A stretch of 17,744 bases of DNA. Source: an uncultured Spirochaetia bacterium (lineage in GTDB: Bacteria > Spirochaetota > CALGPD01). The DNA is taken from assembly GCA_937960625.1 (NCBI GenBank), contig CALGPD010000241.1, forward strand, positions 1-17,744, given 5' to 3'. A model generated the notes under the pieces. It made no database searches. It had not been told where the DNA came from and worked only from the letters and a program-made list of their open reading frames with translations. Positions 7,923-15,005 of the stretch are shown here, one piece after another (position 1 is the first letter of the stretch; every line of letters begins with the position of its first letter). A program made the position numbers and the translations under genes.

Positions 7923-7928
7923 AAGGAG
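7923..7928 (+). promoter_or_regulatory. Ribosome site fixing the FecR-protein start
   Basis: AAGGAG lies seven bases before ATG 7936 but only one base before ATG 7930. The open frame extends back to 7879 inside proC. This site selects 7936, which also places a clean signal peptide at the N-terminus. Confidence 0.8.
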
Positions 7929-7935
7929 CATGGCA

Positions 7936-9132
7936 ATGAAAAATATTAAAACAATCATAATGTTATTTCTGATTACTATTTTAACTTTGAAATGGAACAA
8001 TTCTATTAATGCTGATGACAGTAAAACATTAGCTGTAATTCAAACTGTTTCCGGCAATGTAACAGTTGTCAGGAAAAGCTCAAAATTACGCGCGAAAAGG
8101 CTGATGAGGCTTAATGCTGAAGATGAAATTATTACAGATAAATCATCAACATTACAACTGATGTTTAAAAATGCTGTATCAATAAGGCTACATGAAAATA
8201 CAAGAATAAAAATCAACCCTTTAACAGGTGAAGATTACAACAAATATTCAATTACACAATTTACCGGTTCAATTAAATCGAGTGTTAAAAAACTTACCGG
8301 CGGAGCTACTTATGATATTACTACTCCGGCTACTGTTGCGGGTGTACGCGGAACCGAGTTTTCAACAATTATTTCAGTAGACGGCACAACGGCTGTGGTT
8401 GTAGAAGACGGAAGTGTAAACGTTGCTAAAGTTAAGCAAAAAGACGATGTTGAAAATCAGGATCAGCAAACTATCAATGTAAAAAAAGGATATAAAGCTG
8501 AAGTCGGTGCCGAACAAGATAAAATTCAAGTATCTGAAGAAAGAGATCCTAGAAATTTTAGAAGGCGCTTTATCCAAAGACGACTGCTTAGATTTAAAAG
8601 AAACTATAAAAGAATTCTCCGCAGAATAAAAAGACGTGTTAGATTTCTAATAGCACGGTTTAAACGTGGTCGGCGGATATTAAGGCGCATGAATTCTAGA
8701 GTGCGGCGCTTTGACCCTACTGTAAGAAGGATAATGTCAAGCGGAAACAGATTTGCAATAAGAAGAATTGGACGCAAGGTAAGGTTTTTCAGACGCAGAG
8801 CTTTTAGAATAATATATAGAATGAGAAGAATGAGGAGAAGGTTGATTGCGCTGAATTATATCAGTGAAAATATTGAAAGAAACCTTGAAGGCCATGAATC
8901 TGTTAAAAGCGCAGAGTTTAAGGATTTTAGGAATCATATCAGGACAAATGTAAGAAAAATGAGCCGTACATTTCCTCAAGTCAGACAGGAGATGAGAGTT
9001 TCTGCAAGGATTATACGCCGGTGGAGAAAATTAGCTCGAAAATCAATCCGAAATCAAGGTAATAATAGATTCCGGGGCCGATTTAGACAAAGACGGTTTA
9101 GAAGACGGCGGTTCTTCAGAGGCAGGGATTAA
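7936..9132 (+). CDS. Secreted FecR-domain protein with arginine-rich C-terminal half
   Basis: A 398-residue protein. Residues 1-26 are a signal peptide (basic MKNIK, hydrophobic IIMLFLITILTL, likely cleavage after SINA). Residues about 34-165 form a FecR-type domain, with the family signature YDITTPATVAGVRGTEFS at 126-143 and a TAVVVEDGSVNV strand at 152-163. From residue 203 to the end, 66 of 196 residues are arginine by my count, often as RR, RRR or RRRR, mixed with Phe, Ile and Leu; a less basic stretch of about 35 residues (242 on the scale of the tail, near LNYISENIERNLEGHESVK) interrupts it. There is no sigma-factor or TonB-receptor partner, so the classic Fec signalling role is unlikely; FecR domains also occur in periplasmic and cell-surface proteins. 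The tail may bind nucleic acid, acidic polysaccharide, anionic lipid or lipopolysaccharide; this is inference. It is the last gene of the PHP-proC operon. Confidence 0.85.
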   Translation: MKNIKTIIMLFLITILTLKWNNSINADDSKTLAVIQTVSGNVTVVRKSSKLRAKRLMRLNAEDEIITDKSSTLQLMFKNAVSIRLHENTRIKINPLTGEDYNKYSITQFTGSIKSSVKKLTGGATYDITTPATVAGVRGTEFSTIISVDGTTAVVVEDGSVNVAKVKQKDDVENQDQQTINVKKGYKAEVGAEQDKIQVSEERDPRNFRRRFIQRRLLRFKRNYKRILRRIKRRVRFLIARFKRGRRILRRMNSRVRRFDPTVRRIMSSGNRFAIRRIGRKVRFFRRRAFRIIYRMRRMRRRLIALNYISENIERNLEGHESVKSAEFKDFRNHIRTNVRKMSRTFPQVRQEMRVSARIIRRWRKLARKSIRNQGNNRFRGRFRQRRFRRRRFFRGRD

Positions 9133-9145
9133 TAAAATAACAATT

Positions 9146-9179
9146 TAGCCGGAAGATTTTTATTTTCCGGCTATTTTTT
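9146..9179 (+). terminator. Rho-independent terminator after the FecR-protein gene
   Basis: A nine-pair perfect stem TAGCCGGAA/TTCCGGCTA (9146-9154 with 9165-9173) with a ten-base loop is followed by six T residues. It starts 13 bases after the FecR-protein stop. The core stem AGCCGGAA recurs in the hairpin at 17550-17581. Confidence 0.9.
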
Positions 9180-9192
9180 AACGGCAAATATA

Positions 9193-10128
9193 TTGAACAA
9201 TAAAAATGGAGTACTATATTTATTATTATGCTTTAGTTTTGCAAGCACTTTAACCGCGGGTAAAATTGCAATATTAAACGGAGTTTCTCCTTTCGCGCTC
9301 GCGGCATTTAGATTTTCTTTAGGAAGTATAATTTTAGTAATTTACTTTTCCCTTAAAAAAGTTATTACCATAAACCACAAACCAGGATTTAAATTAAGTA
9401 AAAATAATATTTATAAAATTAGTATTCTTTCTATATTTATGTTTATTATCCCGTTTTCCTGCATAATAAACGCGCTTGTGTTTATTCCATCAGGAATAGC
9501 AGGGATTATCGGTTCATCTATTCCGCTTTTTACAATGATTTTTTCACACTTTATGTTTAATGATGAAAGATTTACCAAGAAAAACGTTTTAGGATTAACT
9601 CTAGGCACTACAGGTTTAATTATTTTAGCTTTATCAGGAACTAAAAAAGCATTTAATATTGAGTTTAACAACTTTATAAAAGGATTTGTACTCTATATTA
9701 CAGGTTGTGTGTCAGTTGGACTAGGCAACGTGTTTTCAAAAAAACTAAACCCCGGAACAAACGTTTCTTACTCAACTCTTTTTCAGGCAATTATTGCAAG
9801 TATATTTTTTATCTCAATGACATTTATTTTTGAAAACCCTTTACAAATAAGGTTAAAAACTAAAATAATTCTTCCAATAATCTATGTTTCAGTTTTCGGA
9901 ATGAGCTTATCATATGTTATTTATTACACTATGCTTGTAAAAATAGGACCAGTAAAAATGTCAACTATAACATTAATAGTTCCAGTGTTTGCCGTTGTTC
10001 TTGGTTATTTAATGCTAAATGAAAAAATAAACATAAATATATTATTTTCCGGTGCATTTGTTATAAGCGGGGTCGGTTTTATATTATTTACCCAAAATAT
10101 AAAAAAAGAACAAATTCAACCAAAATAA
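9193..10128 (+). CDS. EamA-family (drug/metabolite) transporter
   Basis: A 311-residue integral membrane protein of the DMT superfamily, with ten predicted helices in two EamA repeats (about 1-147 and 160-303). Seen directly: an N-terminal helix followed by GVSPFALAAFRF, FIPSGIAGIIGSSIPLFTMI near 90-110, and in the second half GPVKMSTITLIVPVFAVVL followed by GYLMLNEK, which is the usual E-containing end of helix 9. The transported substrate cannot be predicted. The only start that keeps the whole first helix is TTG at 9193; no ATG and no good ribosome site lies upstream, and the gene begins 13 bases after a strong terminator. The gene converges on the DUF2225-type gene with two bases between stops. 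Expression may depend on read-through or on a promoter hidden in the terminator region. Confidence 0.85.
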   Translation: MNNKNGVLYLLLCFSFASTLTAGKIAILNGVSPFALAAFRFSLGSIILVIYFSLKKVITINHKPGFKLSKNNIYKISILSIFMFIIPFSCIINALVFIPSGIAGIIGSSIPLFTMIFSHFMFNDERFTKKNVLGLTLGTTGLIILALSGTKKAFNIEFNNFIKGFVLYITGCVSVGLGNVFSKKLNPGTNVSYSTLFQAIIASIFFISMTFIFENPLQIRLKTKIILPIIYVSVFGMSLSYVIYYTMLVKIGPVKMSTITLIVPVFAVVLGYLMLNEKININILFSGAFVISGVGFILFTQNIKKEQIQPK

Positions 10129-10130
10129 AT

Positions 10131-11042
10131 CTATTCTTCTTCAAGCTGGTCTAATTTTACGTCAAATTCTTGTTCAATTCGGTTAACTTCATCATTTAAC
10201 TGGTCATATAAGTCTCTTGCTGTATCCAGTAATTGTGAAGGTTTTTCTTTACTCGAACGCCCGAAACCAAATATCTTAGCAATACTGATTTTTGATTTTA
10301 GATATTTTCTGCCAAGTTTAATCGGGTCTTTTTCAATAAACGGGCCAAGTTGATAATTCAATAAATTAGCAATATAAACAAGGCCGTCAAAATCATAATT
10401 TTTATCATTATCAGGGCCAAGGAAAATTCCGCCCAAAGGTTCTTGACCCGTTGTTGAATATTCAAGCGAAGTATTATAATATTGACAACTTTTAAAATAA
10501 AATTTTTCCTGAAAATAGCCGAACTTGCCAGTTTTATATTTTTCTTCAAGATCACCTAACAACCACGCTGTTCTTAAAGAACAAATCGCTCTTTTTATTG
10601 TTGGAGACATTTTACTATTAAAAAAAGAATAATTCATTACGCATAAAATATACGCAGCTGTTCCTGATTCAAGAGTGCGGGGCTGGCTAAAGTCAATTTC
10701 CATTCCTTCAAATAAGTTCGTTATTTTAGATACCCTGTCCTCTTCAGCGTTTAGTAAAAGTTCATATTCTTCTTTTTTTATCTCTTTCTTTTTTGTAAAA
10801 TCAGCATCTAATACTGCATACCAACAGTGGGGACAAACAACAGGGGAATAAATTAAAGGGTTAACATAACCGAATTTTTTACTTTCTTTGTATAATCTGC
10901 GAAGTTCTTTTGTAACATTTCCGGCAATAACACGCCCGCCGCCTGTCATCAGCTTTTCTTTTTGAAAAGCATTACCACACACAGGGCATACAATCGAGGT
11001 TTTGTCCCAAAATGTTACTTTTTTTTGTTTATCTTCTCCCAT
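10131..11042 (-). CDS. DUF2225-type zinc-binding protein
   Basis: A 303-residue cytoplasmic protein resembling the DUF2225 family, whose function is not known to me. Two cysteine pairs, CPVC at 19-22 and CPHC at 70-73, most likely bind one zinc ion. Between them are TGGGRVIAGNVTKELRRLY and YVNPLIYSPVVC, which are family-like. The C-terminal part is helical and ends in an acidic tail (QLDQLEEE-like, EE at the end). The frame continues upstream to 11129, but that extension overlaps the pdxJ stop, is Tyr/Leu-rich and unlike the family. ATG 11042 begins MGEDKQ just before the first cysteine motif and is preceded by a weak GGA at about five bases, so it is preferred. The gene lies 67 bases after pdxJ on the same strand and is probably in the same transcript or has a weak promoter in that gap. 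Confidence 0.8.
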   Translation of the reverse strand: MGEDKQKKVTFWDKTSIVCPVCGNAFQKEKLMTGGGRVIAGNVTKELRRLYKESKKFGYVNPLIYSPVVCPHCWYAVLDADFTKKKEIKKEEYELLLNAEEDRVSKITNLFEGMEIDFSQPRTLESGTAAYILCVMNYSFFNSKMSPTIKRAICSLRTAWLLGDLEEKYKTGKFGYFQEKFYFKSCQYYNTSLEYSTTGQEPLGGIFLGPDNDKNYDFDGLVYIANLLNYQLGPFIEKDPIKLGRKYLKSKISIAKIFGFGRSSKEKPSQLLDTARDLYDQLNDEVNRIEQEFDVKLDQLEEE

Positions 11043-11109
11043 AATTCCAATCCAATACTTTACTCTATAATAATATACAAATAAATAGTTATTAAATAAA
11101 TATAATTTT

Positions 11110-11823
11110 TTATTTAGAACTCTTATCAATTATTGATTTCATTTCTTGTATGGCGGAAAAAAGACCGGTAAAAATACTTTTAGAAATTATAGAATGTCCT
11201 ATATTTAGTTCTTCTATTGATTTAATTCCCGCAATTTCGCCTGTATTTTCATAGTTTAAACCGTGGCCAGCAGCAACGAAAAGGCCTATTTTCTCAGCAT
11301 ACTCTGCAGCAGAAATAATTCTTTCAAGTTCCTTTTGCTTATCCTCATTATTCGCATAAGCACCGGTATGAAGTTCTACTGATCCCGCTCCACTTTGTTT
11401 GACGGCATCTAATATTTTCTTATCAGGATCAACGAATAAACTAACAGTAACGTTTTTATCCCGTAATTTTGGAATAACCTGCTCTAAACGGTTCATCTTA
11501 GAAAAAACGTCAAGCCCGCCCTCGGTTGTAACTTCTTGTCTGTTTTCCGGAACAAGAGTAATAATATCAGGTACAATATCAAGAGCGATATCAATTATTT
11601 CCGGTTCAAGTGAAGCTTCAAGATTCATTGGTACAGAGCATTTTTCCCTGATTTTATAAACATCTTCATCCGTGATGTGCCTTCTGTCAATCCGTAGATG
11701 GCACACAATTGAGTCACACCCTGCTTTAATTGCAGTCTCCATACCCTTTATAACATCAGGTTCATGCCCCATCCGGGCATTGCGTAAAGTCGCTATATGG
11801 TCTATATTAACTCCAAATTTCAT
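11110..11823 (-). CDS. pdxJ: Pyridoxine 5'-phosphate synthase
   Basis: A 237-residue PdxJ of normal length. It condenses 1-deoxy-xylulose 5-phosphate with 3-amino-1-hydroxyacetone 1-phosphate to make pyridoxine 5'-phosphate. Motifs seen: VNIDHIATLRNAR (5-17), CHLRIDRRHI (41-50) with H42, NLEAS with E69, LVPENRQEVTTEGGLD (90-105), VELHTGAYA (149-157) and AAGHGLNYEN (184-193) with H187. H42, E69 and H187 correspond to the known active-site residues of the E. coli enzyme. The ATG directly follows the ybbR stop codon (TAAATG), and GGAG inside the end of ybbR serves as its ribosome site, so translation is coupled. Presence of pdxJ implies the DXP-dependent route to vitamin B6. Confidence 0.97.
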   Translation of the reverse strand: MKFGVNIDHIATLRNARMGHEPDVIKGMETAIKAGCDSIVCHLRIDRRHITDEDVYKIREKCSVPMNLEASLEPEIIDIALDIVPDIITLVPENRQEVTTEGGLDVFSKMNRLEQVIPKLRDKNVTVSLFVDPDKKILDAVKQSGAGSVELHTGAYANNEDKQKELERIISAAEYAEKIGLFVAAGHGLNYENTGEIAGIKSIEELNIGHSIISKSIFTGLFSAIQEMKSIIDKSSK

Positions 11824-12738
11824 TTATTTCTCCGAAAGCCGTATTTTTATTATTCTTGGGCTATAGTTTATTATGGTCAAACCCTGAATAGGTGTAACGT
11901 GTATTTTGGTTTCCATATCCCTATCAGTTTGTTTATTAGTTATCAATATAAATGCCCTAATATTACTGGGTTTTAGCCGCTGAAGTAATGCAAGAGGACC
12001 TTTAATTTCTATTTCCCTAAGCTTTAAGTCACCTTTGGAAATTTTTAAATTATTAGGCAGGCCTAATACCTTAACCGGAATATTTCTGAATATTTTACCT
12101 CTCAATTCAGCATGTATTGTAATTTGAATTTTTACTTTATCCTTATTCAACATTTTTATCTGGTCATGAATTTTCCCGATTTTAACATCAACATCAAAAG
12201 AAGATGTCTTGCCTCTTATGTCTATAACCTGAGTATAAACCTTGTTTATTTTGTTAACCAAAGAAAAAGGCCCTTTAATAATAATTTCCTCAGGGTCAAG
12301 AGAAATATCATGTACAATATAGCCGTAAGGAACCGTGCCTTCGGTGCGCGCGATAACTTTAACCGGCTTTGAAATTATTTCTTCAAAATGAATTTTTACT
12401 AATGGGTTTAAAATTTTAACTCCCAAACCGGAAGCTATATACGTTCTGTTCAAACGCACAATGTATCGGCCTTTGCCTTTTTTTGCATTGCTTAAATCCA
12501 TTACACACTGAATGCTTTGCGGATTAAAGTTATTAAAAAGATTTTTCTCGCCTTCCACCTGTACTTGAACAGCCCGGCGGAAAGTTTCTTTAGCTATTAA
12601 ATGCGCGGGTTCGTTTTTAACTTCAACGCCGATTGTATAAATTCTTTTAGTTTTACCCGTTTGAAATACATAATACCAAATTACAAACGCAATAAACAAA
12701 GCAAGAATCTTTTTTGGCCAATCATTTAGTAATTTCAT
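11824..12738 (-). CDS. ybbR: YbbR-domain protein (CdaA partner)
   Basis: A 304-residue protein with one N-terminal membrane helix (about residues 9-26, KKILALFIAFVIWYYVF) followed by an extracytoplasmic region of about three YbbR repeats (roughly 33-112, 114-205 and 208-300). The repeated element IIIKGPFSLVNKI (near 155) and IEIKGPLALLQRL (near 248) marks equivalent strands of two repeats. In Firmicutes the equivalent protein (CdaR) binds CdaA and modulates its c-di-AMP synthesis. The gene overlaps the end of cdaA by 17 bases and abuts pdxJ. The ATG is preceded only by a weak AAAGAAA, so translation probably depends on re-initiation after cdaA. Three repeats versus four in some homologues is normal variation. 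Confidence 0.88.
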   Translation of the reverse strand: MKLLNDWPKKILALFIAFVIWYYVFQTGKTKRIYTIGVEVKNEPAHLIAKETFRRAVQVQVEGEKNLFNNFNPQSIQCVMDLSNAKKGKGRYIVRLNRTYIASGLGVKILNPLVKIHFEEIISKPVKVIARTEGTVPYGYIVHDISLDPEEIIIKGPFSLVNKINKVYTQVIDIRGKTSSFDVDVKIGKIHDQIKMLNKDKVKIQITIHAELRGKIFRNIPVKVLGLPNNLKISKGDLKLREIEIKGPLALLQRLKPSNIRAFILITNKQTDRDMETKIHVTPIQGLTIINYSPRIIKIRLSEK

Positions 12739-13522
12739 GTTTCTTTAATCCGGTTGCTTCTTTAATAATTAGTTCGTTTAAGCTTTTTCTAACTTCTTGT
12801 ATACTCAAGCCGTAATACAACTGCCCGTCCGCGGCAATTGAAATATATCCGTTTTCTTCACTTACAATAACAATAACAGCATCGGTTTGCTCAACGAGTC
12901 CGATAGCGGCCCTATGCCTTGAACCTAATTTTTTTTCTATATCGCTTCTCTCAGTCAGAGGCAAAAAACAACCTGCTGCTGAAATCCTTTCATTCTGTAA
13001 TATTATTGCACCGTCATGCAAAGCCGTTGCCGGCATAAAAATCGTTGTCAATAATTCCGTTGAAATTAAAGCATCAATATCGACACCGGTTTCTATAAAA
13101 GTTTTAAGCCCCGCATTTCTTTCAAATACAATTAAAGCGCCTATACGCTTTTTAGACAACGTTATAAGCGCGTCCGCAACAAGGTCAAGATAACGGGCTT
13201 TTTCTTTGCTTGAAAAAAAGCCGAAAAGTTTATTATCACCGAGTTTAATTAACACACGGCGCAATTCCGGTTGAAATAAAATTATCAAAGCAACCGCCGC
13301 GACTTCAAGCCCGCGTTCAAGCATCCAGACAAACGTTTTAAGTTCTAAAAGCTTGGCTGTCCAAAACGCTATCAATATAATTGTTAAGCCTTTTAAAACC
13401 TGTATTACACGTGTTTCAGCAATGATTTCATAAATCTTATAAATTACAAGCGCAACTATAATTATATCCAGGCCATAAAGAACGTATTTAATGGGTGGGA
13501 GCAAACTGATTAACTTTTCCAC
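12722..13522 (-). CDS. cdaA: Diadenylate cyclase CdaA (c-di-AMP synthase)
   Basis: A 266-residue membrane-anchored diadenylate cyclase that makes the second messenger c-di-AMP from two ATP. Three membrane helices fall at about 12-30, 42-58 and 72-84, ending in the family hallmark FQPELRR (83-89). The DisA_N catalytic domain covers about 95-250, with LHDGAIIL (168-175, DGA motif) and GSRHRAAIG (200-208, RHR motif), both intact. In bacteria that use it, c-di-AMP commonly controls potassium and osmotic balance and cell-wall homeostasis. The frame opens at GTG 13522, just after an in-frame TAA, so nothing longer is possible. The nearest purine-rich site (GAGG) is 14 bases upstream, too far to be ideal. 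The gene starts the cdaA-ybbR-pdxJ run, with a strong promoter 113 bases before its start codon. Confidence 0.95.
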   Translation of the reverse strand: MEKLISLLPPIKYVLYGLDIIIVALVIYKIYEIIAETRVIQVLKGLTIILIAFWTAKLLELKTFVWMLERGLEVAAVALIILFQPELRRVLIKLGDNKLFGFFSSKEKARYLDLVADALITLSKKRIGALIVFERNAGLKTFIETGVDIDALISTELLTTIFMPATALHDGAIILQNERISAAGCFLPLTERSDIEKKLGSRHRAAIGLVEQTDAVIVIVSEENGYISIAADGQLYYGLSIQEVRKSLNELIIKEATGLKKHEITK

Positions 13523-13873
13523 AGCTTAACTAAATGCCTCATTCAGTAAAATTATTTCAGATTGATAATAAATTTAATGAAAAATCAATTTCCTTTATAA
13601 AACAGAACAATTTTTTTAAAATTTATATCAGTATAAATAGAAATATATACCCGTTAGCATGTTTTGTCAAAATCTTAATATTAATAGAGAAATAAAATTA
13701 ATTCTAATGCCTTAATAATGAATATCAATTGAAATAAACTATTTCCCAACATTCATAATAAACACATTTCAATTTTGTTAATAAAACGCAATAAATTTCA
13801 TGCCTTTTAATTTTTTATATATTATTTATACACAAACTAATATTGAAGAAATTTTGATTTACAAGGAATTCTC
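13523..13873. other. Intergenic region between cdaA and the propeller gene
   Basis: This 351-base AT-rich spacer contains the cdaA promoter and its 113-base leader. The leader holds an 11-codon frame (ATG 13542 to stop at 13510, MRHLVKLWKS) overlapping the cdaA start, but it has no ribosome site. For the plus-strand propeller gene the best candidate is TTGAAA (13729-13734) with CATAAT (13754-13759) at a long 19-base spacing, which is weak. I see no riboswitch fold or other gene. Confidence 0.5.
13642..13670 (-). promoter_or_regulatory. Sigma-70 promoter of the cdaA operon
   Basis: On the minus strand a perfect TTGACA (13670-13665), a 17-base spacer and TATATT (13647-13642). The expected transcript start is near 13635, leaving a leader of about 113 bases before the cdaA GTG. 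Confidence 0.75.
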
Positions 13874-14770
13874 ATGAAAATATTTAAAATTTTAGTATTT
13901 ATTATTCCTTTGCTATGTTTGATTAATTCAACGTGTATATCCCCTTCTTTGGGCAATTCGGGAAAAATAGCTTTTGTGGGAGATGTTGATAACGATTCAT
14001 CTTCAATTTTTACTATGGATGCTGACGGCAAGAACATGCGTCAGCTTTTTTCTTCTGATCATGAACGAATACATGCATGCAGCTTTTCCACTGACGGTAG
14101 TAAAATACTTTACGATTATCGCATGACAGCACTTGAATATAGTATTTATATTATGAATTCTGACGGCTCAAACCGAAAAATTTTAATAGAAGATGTTCCA
14201 TATAACCAGTTTGAATCACCGACTTTTTCTCCTGACGGCTCAAAAATTTATTTTGTACATACCACAACCGGAATCTACAAAATTTATTCCATAGACTCTG
14301 GTGGGTCTAATTTAAAACAAATCACAAATAATTCGGATGATATATACTCTATAAGCATTTCCCCTGACGGAAAAAAAATCGTTTTTTTCAGAAGGGATGG
14401 TAGTAATAATGATAATATATTCATGATGAATATTGACGGCACGGAAGAAAAACAACTAACATTTACTGATGATTGTTCTTCACCAACCTTTTCCCCGGAC
14501 GGAACAAAAATTGCTTTTGTAAGGGGAACATCGACTGACGCGGAAATTTGTATCATGAATACGGACGGGTCGGATATTAAACAGCTGACAAACAACTCAG
14601 TATATGATGATGAACCATCGTTTTCCCCAGAGGGTAATAAATTAGTATTCGTCCGTCAATTAACCAAATATCAAATATTCATTATGAATATTGACGGGTC
14701 CGGTGTTAAACAGTTGACGTATCGAAGTGAAAACTGCGCATCTCCGGTTTTCGCGGGAAAGCCAAGGTAA
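13874..14770 (+). CDS. Exported TolB-like six-repeat beta-propeller protein
   Basis: A 298-residue protein with an N-terminal export signal (MKIFKILVFIIPLLCLINST) and six tandem repeats of about 43-46 residues of the TolB/PD40 type. Each repeat contains an IM-N-x-DG turn (near 51, 97, 143, 188, 231 and 274), mostly followed by KQLT, and an F-SPDGxKI strand (72-76, 119-124, 163-168, 207-212, 251-256). A final SPVFAGKPR probably closes the ring. Cys21 after LINST is a lipoprotein candidate; Thr at -1 is unusual for the lipobox, so signal peptidase I cleavage is also possible. It lacks TolB's N-terminal domain and no tolA, tolQ, tolR or pal is nearby, so it should not be called TolB. A likely role is a binding scaffold at the envelope or cell surface. 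The ATG has a good ribosome site, AAGGA at 13863-13867. Confidence 0.88.
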   Translation: MKIFKILVFIIPLLCLINSTCISPSLGNSGKIAFVGDVDNDSSSIFTMDADGKNMRQLFSSDHERIHACSFSTDGSKILYDYRMTALEYSIYIMNSDGSNRKILIEDVPYNQFESPTFSPDGSKIYFVHTTTGIYKIYSIDSGGSNLKQITNNSDDIYSISISPDGKKIVFFRRDGSNNDNIFMMNIDGTEEKQLTFTDDCSSPTFSPDGTKIAFVRGTSTDAEICIMNTDGSDIKQLTNNSVYDDEPSFSPEGNKLVFVRQLTKYQIFIMNIDGSGVKQLTYRSENCASPVFAGKPR

Positions 14771-14819
14771 AAGAACTATTGATTTAAGAAATATACACGC
14801 TTTTTTAAGTATTAATGCA

Positions 14820-14985
14820 TTATGAAATTGAATGGCCCTGAGCATAATGATGTTTCTCTCTTCAGAGATTGCTTCGCGGACGCTCGCAATCACGTGAGTC
14901 TATCCTGATATTACTTCACCTAAAGTTAAAACACGTTGTCTGTGCCAGGAACGTTAGTGATTAAGCCGTCTCATTTCAATATAAA
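14820..14985. repeat. Repeat-like palindromic intergenic element
   Basis: The spacer between two convergent genes holds a stretch clearly richer in G+C than its surroundings. Its core, 14867-14891, is an imperfect palindrome with GATTGC and GCAATC arms and an inner GCG/CGC pair. The minus-strand reading of the core (ATTGCGAGCG...CGAAGCAATC) resembles the ATTGCGAG...GAAGCAATCT repeats scattered between genes in many bacterial genomes. Its ends, ATTGAATGG near 14828 and the inverted ATTGAAATG near 14977, are loosely alike, which hints at a small mobile-type element. The limits are approximate, and no transposase is present. Confidence 0.45.
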
Positions 14986-15005
14986 CCGGATGATCTGTTA
15001 TCTTT

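Noticed and set aside
7879..7935. N-terminal extension of the FecR-domain protein into proC
   Set aside because: It would remove the signal peptide from the N-terminus, and the AAGGAG site at 7923-7928 points to ATG 7936.
7289..7936. A 215-codon open frame on the minus strand
   Set aside because: It lies entirely opposite proC, whose motifs are unmistakable; the translation is Ser/Thr/Ile-rich without family features.
7936..8541. Naming the FecR-domain protein as an iron-citrate signalling regulator
   Set aside because: No ECF sigma factor or TonB-dependent receptor is adjacent, and the signal peptide differs from the anti-sigma layout of FecR.
11043..11129. N-terminal extension of the DUF2225-type protein
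   Set aside because: It overlaps the pdxJ stop, is Tyr/Leu-rich and precedes the conserved cysteine motif by an atypical distance; ATG 11042 fits better.
13874..14770. Naming the propeller protein TolB
   Set aside because: It lacks the TolB N-terminal domain and no Tol-Pal partner is nearby; only the repeats are shared.
14660..14893. A 77-codon minus-strand frame covering the repeat-like element
   Set aside because: It runs through the end of the propeller gene and the palindromic element, lacks a ribosome site and has no protein-like features.
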